A DNA stretch of 45,577 bases from Clostridia bacterium (lineage in GTDB: Bacteria; Bacillota; Clostridia; Oscillospirales; Acutalibacteraceae). The notes beneath the pieces were generated by a model, which did no database searches, was not told where the DNA came from, and saw nothing but the letters and a program-made list of their open reading frames with translations. Within the stretch, counting starts at the first letter, position 1. The number at the start of each line of letters is the position of its first letter. The DNA is taken from NCBI GenBank assembly GCA_017397105.1, contig JAFQKF010000029.1:1-45577 (forward strand), given 5' to 3'. The translations under genes were made by a program, and so were the position numbers. Of this stretch, positions 41,825 to 45,577 are shown piece by piece.

Positions 41825-42954
41825 TAAGTAAGCTTGATTCAAAAAGAGTTCTGATTGCGGCAGGCGGTACGGGCGGTCACATCAACCCTGCGCTTGCGGT
41901 TGCGGGCTATATAAGAGAAAATTGTCCCTCTGCAAAGATTGTCTTTGTAGGTACGGCAAATAAAATGGAAGCAAAGCTTGTCCCTGCGGCAGGCTTTGAA
42001 CTGCGTACGATTGAAATCAGCGGCTTCCGCAGAAGCTTTGCACCCGATGCGATAATTCACAATATAAAAACTCTTCTCAATATTTTCAAAGCATCACGCC
42101 AGGCTAAAAAAATCATAAAGGATTTCAAGCCTGACGTTGCAATAGGCTTCGGCGGATACGTAAGCGGTCCTGTCCTGAGAATGGCGGCAAAGCTCGGCGT
42201 GCCTACCGCTATCCATGAGCAGAACGCCTTCCCCGGAGTTACCAACAAGGCGCTTGCAGGTAAGGTGAATACGGTAATGCTCACCGTTGCCGATGCCGAA
42301 AAACACATGACCTGCAAGAATAAACCCATTGTAACGGGTCTTCCCATCAGGGGAGATATCCTCAGCACTCCCGCAGAGCTTTCAAGGTTTGAAATGGGCA
42401 TAGGCGACGAGCCCCTTATCCTTTCAATGGGCGGCAGCCTCGGCGCTCAGCCCGTGAACGATGCGGTAGAGGGCATGATTGTAAATAAGTACAAAAACAG
42501 GGATTGCCGTTTTCTCCACGCTACAGGCAAGGATGCGGCGGCTTTCTGCAAAAGACTTGAGGATAAGGGTGTCAATCTTAGAGAGAATACCCACATAAAG
42601 GTTGAGGAATATATAAACGTTCCCAAATGTCTGCCTGCGGCTGACGTTGTAATCTGCCGTGCAGGCGCAAGCTCACTGAGCGAAATTCAGGCGCTCGGCA
42701 AGCCCTCAATCCTTATTCCGTCGCCCTACGTTACTGAGAATCATCAGTATCACAACGCAATGGCTCTCGTAAACAGAGGTGCGGCAATAATTCTTGAAGA
42801 AAAGAATCTCACCGCAGATTCGCTTACAAAGGCTGTCAACGACCTGCTTGCCGATAAGCAGAAACTTAAAGAAATCGGCAAAAACGCAAGAGCAATGGCT
42901 GTTGTAGATGCGGCGAAAATCATAAGCGAAGAGATTTGCAAAATCGTAAAATAA
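41821..42954 (+). CDS. murG: Lipid II synthase (MurG)
   Basis: This 377-residue GT-B glycosyltransferase adds GlcNAc to lipid I on the inner membrane face. It has AAGGTGGHINPALA, GFGGYVSGPVL, IHEQNAFPGV, LSMGGSLGAQPVN and VICRAGASSLSEI, PSPYVTENHQYHNA. It overlaps ftsW by four bases. The next gene, murA, starts 80 bases later. Confidence 0.97.
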   Translation: MISKLDSKRVLIAAGGTGGHINPALAVAGYIRENCPSAKIVFVGTANKMEAKLVPAAGFELRTIEISGFRRSFAPDAIIHNIKTLLNIFKASRQAKKIIKDFKPDVAIGFGGYVSGPVLRMAAKLGVPTAIHEQNAFPGVTNKALAGKVNTVMLTVADAEKHMTCKNKPIVTGLPIRGDILSTPAELSRFEMGIGDEPLILSMGGSLGAQPVNDAVEGMIVNKYKNRDCRFLHATGKDAAAFCKRLEDKGVNLRENTHIKVEEYINVPKCLPAADVVICRAGASSLSEIQALGKPSILIPSPYVTENHQYHNAMALVNRGAAIILEEKNLTADSLTKAVNDLLADKQKLKEIGKNARAMAVVDAAKIISEEICKIVK

Positions 42955-43034
42955 TATTCACCCGTAATTCCTTGCCTGCATAGTATGGAAAGAATAAGGC
43001 TTTGCTTTGTTTTTTCTGTAAAGGAGTATGCGGT

Positions 43035-44297
43035 ATGGAAAGACTTGTTATCGACGGTGGAAAGAAGCTCAAAGGAGAAATTACGGTACAGGGCGCAAAG
43101 AACAGTGTTTTGCCCGTAATTGCGGCAACGCTTGCCGCTGACGGCGTGAGTGTTATACATAATTGCCCCATGCTTTGCGACGTTACGGCTGAGCTTGATA
43201 TTCTCAGACTGCTCGGCTGTGAGGTTGAAATCAGCGGCTCTTGCGTAAGAATTGATTCCACCAAAGCGACCCGTTGCGAAATACCCGAGAATCTTATGAG
43301 GGAAATGCGTTCTTCAATAATTTTTCTCGGCTCTCTTATTGCAAGATTCGGGTGCGCAAGGGTGAGTGTGCCGGGCGGATGCGATATAGGGGAAAGACCT
43401 ATTGATTATCACCTTGCGCTTCTTGAAAAAATGGGTGTGCGTACCGTTTGCGGCTGTGACGGTTGCCTGAGATGCGAATGCCCCGACGGTCTTCATGCGG
43501 CAAGGATTACTCTGCCGTATCCAAGCGTCGGTGCTACAGAAAATGCCATTCTTGCCGCCGTTAAGGCGAAGGGTACGACGGTGATTGAAAATGCAGCTCG
43601 TGAGCCTGAAATCGCCGACCTTGCCGATTTTCTTATAAAATGCGGAGCAAGGATAGACGGTGCAGGCGAAAGAACAATAATAATCGAGGGCGTCAAAAGA
43701 CTTGAGGCGTGTGAATACAGCGTTATACCGGACAGAATAATAGCGGCTACCTTTATGTCGGCTGCGGCTGTTACGGGAGGGAAGATAACCCTTCGCAAGG
43801 TATGCCCCGAGCATCTTGCGCCGGTATTACCGTGCTTTGAAGCATCGGGCTGTGCAATTAAATCCTATTCAGATTGTGTTACGGTTTCAGCGCCCAAAAG
43901 GCTCAAAAGCATGGGAGTGATACGCACAAATCCGTATCCGGGTTTCCCCACCGACTGTCAGGCCGTGGTTATGGCAATGGCTTGTGTTGCCGATGGGGTT
44001 ACGGTGATTACGGAGCGGATTTTTGAAAACAGATTCCGCCACGTGGCGCCACTGAGAAGATTCGGCGCACAGATTGAAACGGAAAACAATGCCGTGGCAA
44101 TAATTGAGGGAAAAGAAAGTCTTAATGCCGCAAAGGCTTGTTCAACGGATTTAAGAGGGGGAACTGCGCTTGTTATTGCGGCGCTTGCCGCCCGGGGGCG
44201 CAGTGAAATTACAGGATTGCACCACATCGACAGAGGATGTGAAAGAATAGAGAATTGCTTCTCCGGACTGGGAGGGCAAATAAAAAGGTTGGATTGA
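43035..44297 (+). CDS. murA: UDP-GlcNAc 1-carboxyvinyltransferase
   Basis: This 420-residue enzyme catalyses the first committed step of peptidoglycan synthesis in the cytoplasm. GAKNSVLPVIAATLAADG is typical of the N-terminus. The flexible active-site loop has a Cys in PGGCDIGERPIDYH, so it should be fosfomycin-sensitive. Later motifs are YPSVGATENAILAA and YPGFPTDCQA. ATG 43035 follows AAGGAG by 8 bases. It sits between murG and ftsQ, a common Clostridia position. ftsQ starts one base after its stop. Confidence 0.97.
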   Translation: MERLVIDGGKKLKGEITVQGAKNSVLPVIAATLAADGVSVIHNCPMLCDVTAELDILRLLGCEVEISGSCVRIDSTKATRCEIPENLMREMRSSIIFLGSLIARFGCARVSVPGGCDIGERPIDYHLALLEKMGVRTVCGCDGCLRCECPDGLHAARITLPYPSVGATENAILAAVKAKGTTVIENAAREPEIADLADFLIKCGARIDGAGERTIIIEGVKRLEACEYSVIPDRIIAATFMSAAAVTGGKITLRKVCPEHLAPVLPCFEASGCAIKSYSDCVTVSAPKRLKSMGVIRTNPYPGFPTDCQAVVMAMACVADGVTVITERIFENRFRHVAPLRRFGAQIETENNAVAIIEGKESLNAAKACSTDLRGGTALVIAALAARGRSEITGLHHIDRGCERIENCFSGLGGQIKRLD

Positions 44298-44298
44298 A

Positions 44299-45300
44299 AT
44301 GGCAATGAATCCGCACGAAGAGGGTCAGTACGTAAGGCCTTCACCTGAGGAAAGAAGAAAGAAAATCAAAAAAATCAAAAGAAAGCGCAGGTTCCGCCTT
44401 GCGGTTGTTACTCTGGCGGCGCTGCTTGTGCTTTCGGTTATTCTCTCGCCCGTTTTTATGTTTGCCGTGTTCAGGGTTAAGAGCTATTCCGTTACGGGCG
44501 AAACTCACTATTCAAAAGAGGAAATTATTGAAAGCTGCCCTGTGGAAGTCGGAAAAAGCCTTGTACTCGTCGATCTGGAAAAGGCGCAGGCGGCGATTGA
44601 AGAGAAGCTTCCTTATGTTAAAAAAGCAACGTTAAAGAGGTCGCTGCCTTCAACGCTTTCCATTTCCGTTACGCAAGCAAGTGAAAAATATACCATTTAC
44701 TCAGGCAAATCGGGCAATTACCTTATCCTGAGCGAAACCTTCAAGATTCTTGGGGTAAGCCACGAGGCAAAAGAGGGTCTGACCGTCATCAAGGGGGCGT
44801 TGCCCGAGGAAACCGAGGCAGGAAAACAGCTGCGATTCGTCAAGGCTGCAAAGAAAGACGAGCCTGCCGTAAACGATAAAATTCTCAGCACGCTTGAAGA
44901 GGTTGCGTATGCTCTGGTTGCATCGGGGATTGAGGATGTTACAAGGATTGATATTACGTCTGTTTCCGACATAAAAGTGCTTTATCAGGACAGACTCATC
45001 CTTGAAATCGGTTCGGTTTCGGATGCTGACGGTAAGCTTGAGCTCGCCGCTCAGGTTATTGAAAAAGAGGATGAGTTAAACCCTGAACAAAAGGGAACAA
45101 TAGATCTTACAATAAGCAAAAAGGCTTATGTAAATCCCGGTGAATTTGAGTACGATTCCGTTGAGCAAGAAGACGAGGAAAGCGAGCAGACTCAACAATC
45201 ATCCGAAGAAAATGAAGAGGGTGACGCGGGTCGCGAATATGAAAAAACCGAGCAGGCTGACGGTGAATCCGAGGAGGATTCTGCCGAGGAAGAAGGTTAG
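44299..45300 (+). CDS. ftsQ: FtsQ/DivIB division protein with an acidic tail ending in a repeat element
   Basis: This 333-residue bitopic divisome protein has a very basic cytoplasmic N-terminus (RRKKIKKIKRKRRF), one transmembrane helix (about 32-56), a POTRA domain (about 58-130: FRVKSYSVTGETHYSKEEI, KKATLKRSLPSTLSISV), the beta domain (about 131-270) and a Glu/Ser/Gln tail (about 275-333). FtsQ scaffolds FtsL and FtsB. The stop TAG (45298-45300) coincides with the left end of the repeat element, so the native C-terminus could differ by a few residues or more. ATG 44299 lies one base after murA. Confidence 0.9.
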   Translation: MAMNPHEEGQYVRPSPEERRKKIKKIKRKRRFRLAVVTLAALLVLSVILSPVFMFAVFRVKSYSVTGETHYSKEEIIESCPVEVGKSLVLVDLEKAQAAIEEKLPYVKKATLKRSLPSTLSISVTQASEKYTIYSGKSGNYLILSETFKILGVSHEAKEGLTVIKGALPEETEAGKQLRFVKAAKKDEPAVNDKILSTLEEVAYALVASGIEDVTRIDITSVSDIKVLYQDRLILEIGSVSDADGKLELAAQVIEKEDELNPEQKGTIDLTISKKAYVNPGEFEYDSVEQEDEESEQTQQSSEENEEGDAGREYEKTEQADGESEEDSAEEEG

Positions 45301-45577
45301 AGTGACTACATTCGAACTCCATACGGTTTTGAAAGGCAACTTTCCGCCACAGCTGCGTTAAAAACCTTTGGAATAACCTCGTATTCCTGCAGATTTTCGC
45401 CTTGCTGTGACAAAAATCTGCTCTTTCAAAACTGCAAAGCACCGAAAAGGTCGCAGTTTTGATTCAGCGGAGCGTTTCTTTTATGAAGCCATACTGACGT
45501 ATGGCGAAGAAAAAAACGCTTCGATGGGTCGGAAATCCGACCTTTGCGGCGTATTTAGTTCGAATGCAGTCACTCTA
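45298..45577. mobile_element. 280-bp MITE-like element with imperfect terminal inverted repeats
   Basis: The left end TAGAGTGACTACATTCGAAC and the complement of the right end (45557-45577) match at 20 of 21 positions. There is no coding capacity. Inside, TCAAAACTGC (45426-45435) pairs with GCAGTTTTGA (45453-45462). The ends begin and finish with TA, as expected for TA-target elements such as IS630/Tc1 derivatives, so the TA may be a target duplication; that is inference. The right 138 bases are duplicated at window position 1. Confidence 0.7.

Noticed and set aside
1-45577. CRISPR array, tRNA/rRNA, riboswitch, prophage or transposase
   Set aside because: I found no regularly spaced direct repeats, no cloverleaf or rRNA segment, no known riboswitch core and no phage or transposase protein. 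The repeat elements present are noncoding.

Overview
The window looks like chromosomal DNA from an anaerobic gut-type Clostridia, probably of the Ruminococcaceae/Oscillospirales kind. Supporting signs are strong AGGAGG-type ribosome binding sites, sigma-A-like promoters (TTGACA-17-TATAAT), Thr/Ser/Gln-rich lipoproteins, many glycoside hydrolases, a MurE with the meso-DAP type DNPR motif, and a Gram-positive division-and-cell-wall (dcw) cluster with a PASTA transpeptidase. This placement is inferred from gene content; no database search was possible.

Layout. 1-138 is the end of a short repeat element, repeated exactly at 45440-45577. 149-5642 (minus strand) holds an HD-domain protein, a lipoprotein, a GH2 glycosidase and an unassigned 510-residue protein. 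6204-7463 is a DUF348/G5/3D cell-wall protein behind a textbook promoter. 7555-10723 (minus) holds a GH43-like enzyme and a large repeat/propeller lipoprotein. 10908-12926 holds two base-excision repair glycosylases (Nth and an OGG1 type) around a small tail-anchored protein. 12980-14871 is a two-gene secreted protein operon, followed by a palindromic element. 15133-18629 (minus) is a tight operon: FemAB-like, ThuA-like, Dut, small membrane protein, alpha/beta hydrolase. 18817-19692 is a 50-residue small protein plus an Sfp-type phosphopantetheinyl transferase. 19736-23763 (minus) is a LysR regulator plus a GH38 alpha-mannosidase. 23878-25068 is a CofE-like ligase. 25123-27414 (minus), visibly more AT-rich, is a lipoprotein plus a secreted metzincin-like protease. 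27777-29300 is a xylulokinase. 29363-30913 (minus) is a surface PHP-domain protein preceded by a 37-residue ORF. 31083-31880 is a HAD phosphatase.

32210-45300 is the dcw cluster in the order mraZ, rsmH, ftsL, spoVD/ftsI, murE, murF, mraY, ftsW, murG, murA, ftsQ. It has overlapping or near-overlapping junctions and probable MraZ operator repeats at the promoter. murD, murC and murB are not in the cluster as seen here. Together these genes make lipid II (MurA, MurE, MurF, MraY, MurG) and build the septum (FtsL, FtsI/SpoVD, FtsW, FtsQ).

The most notable points are: a MITE-like element with terminal inverted repeats whose insertion appears to supply the ftsQ stop codon; a second palindromic element abutting another gene's stop codon; a 21-bp tandem duplication that doubles the N-terminal catalytic-Asp motif of the GH43-like enzyme; a metalloprotease start that one extra A in a homopolymer would restore to a normal ATG; two unannotated small proteins; and two clusters of TTTTCCACA (near-DnaA-box) motifs. 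No tRNA, rRNA, CRISPR array, transposase or prophage gene was recognised.
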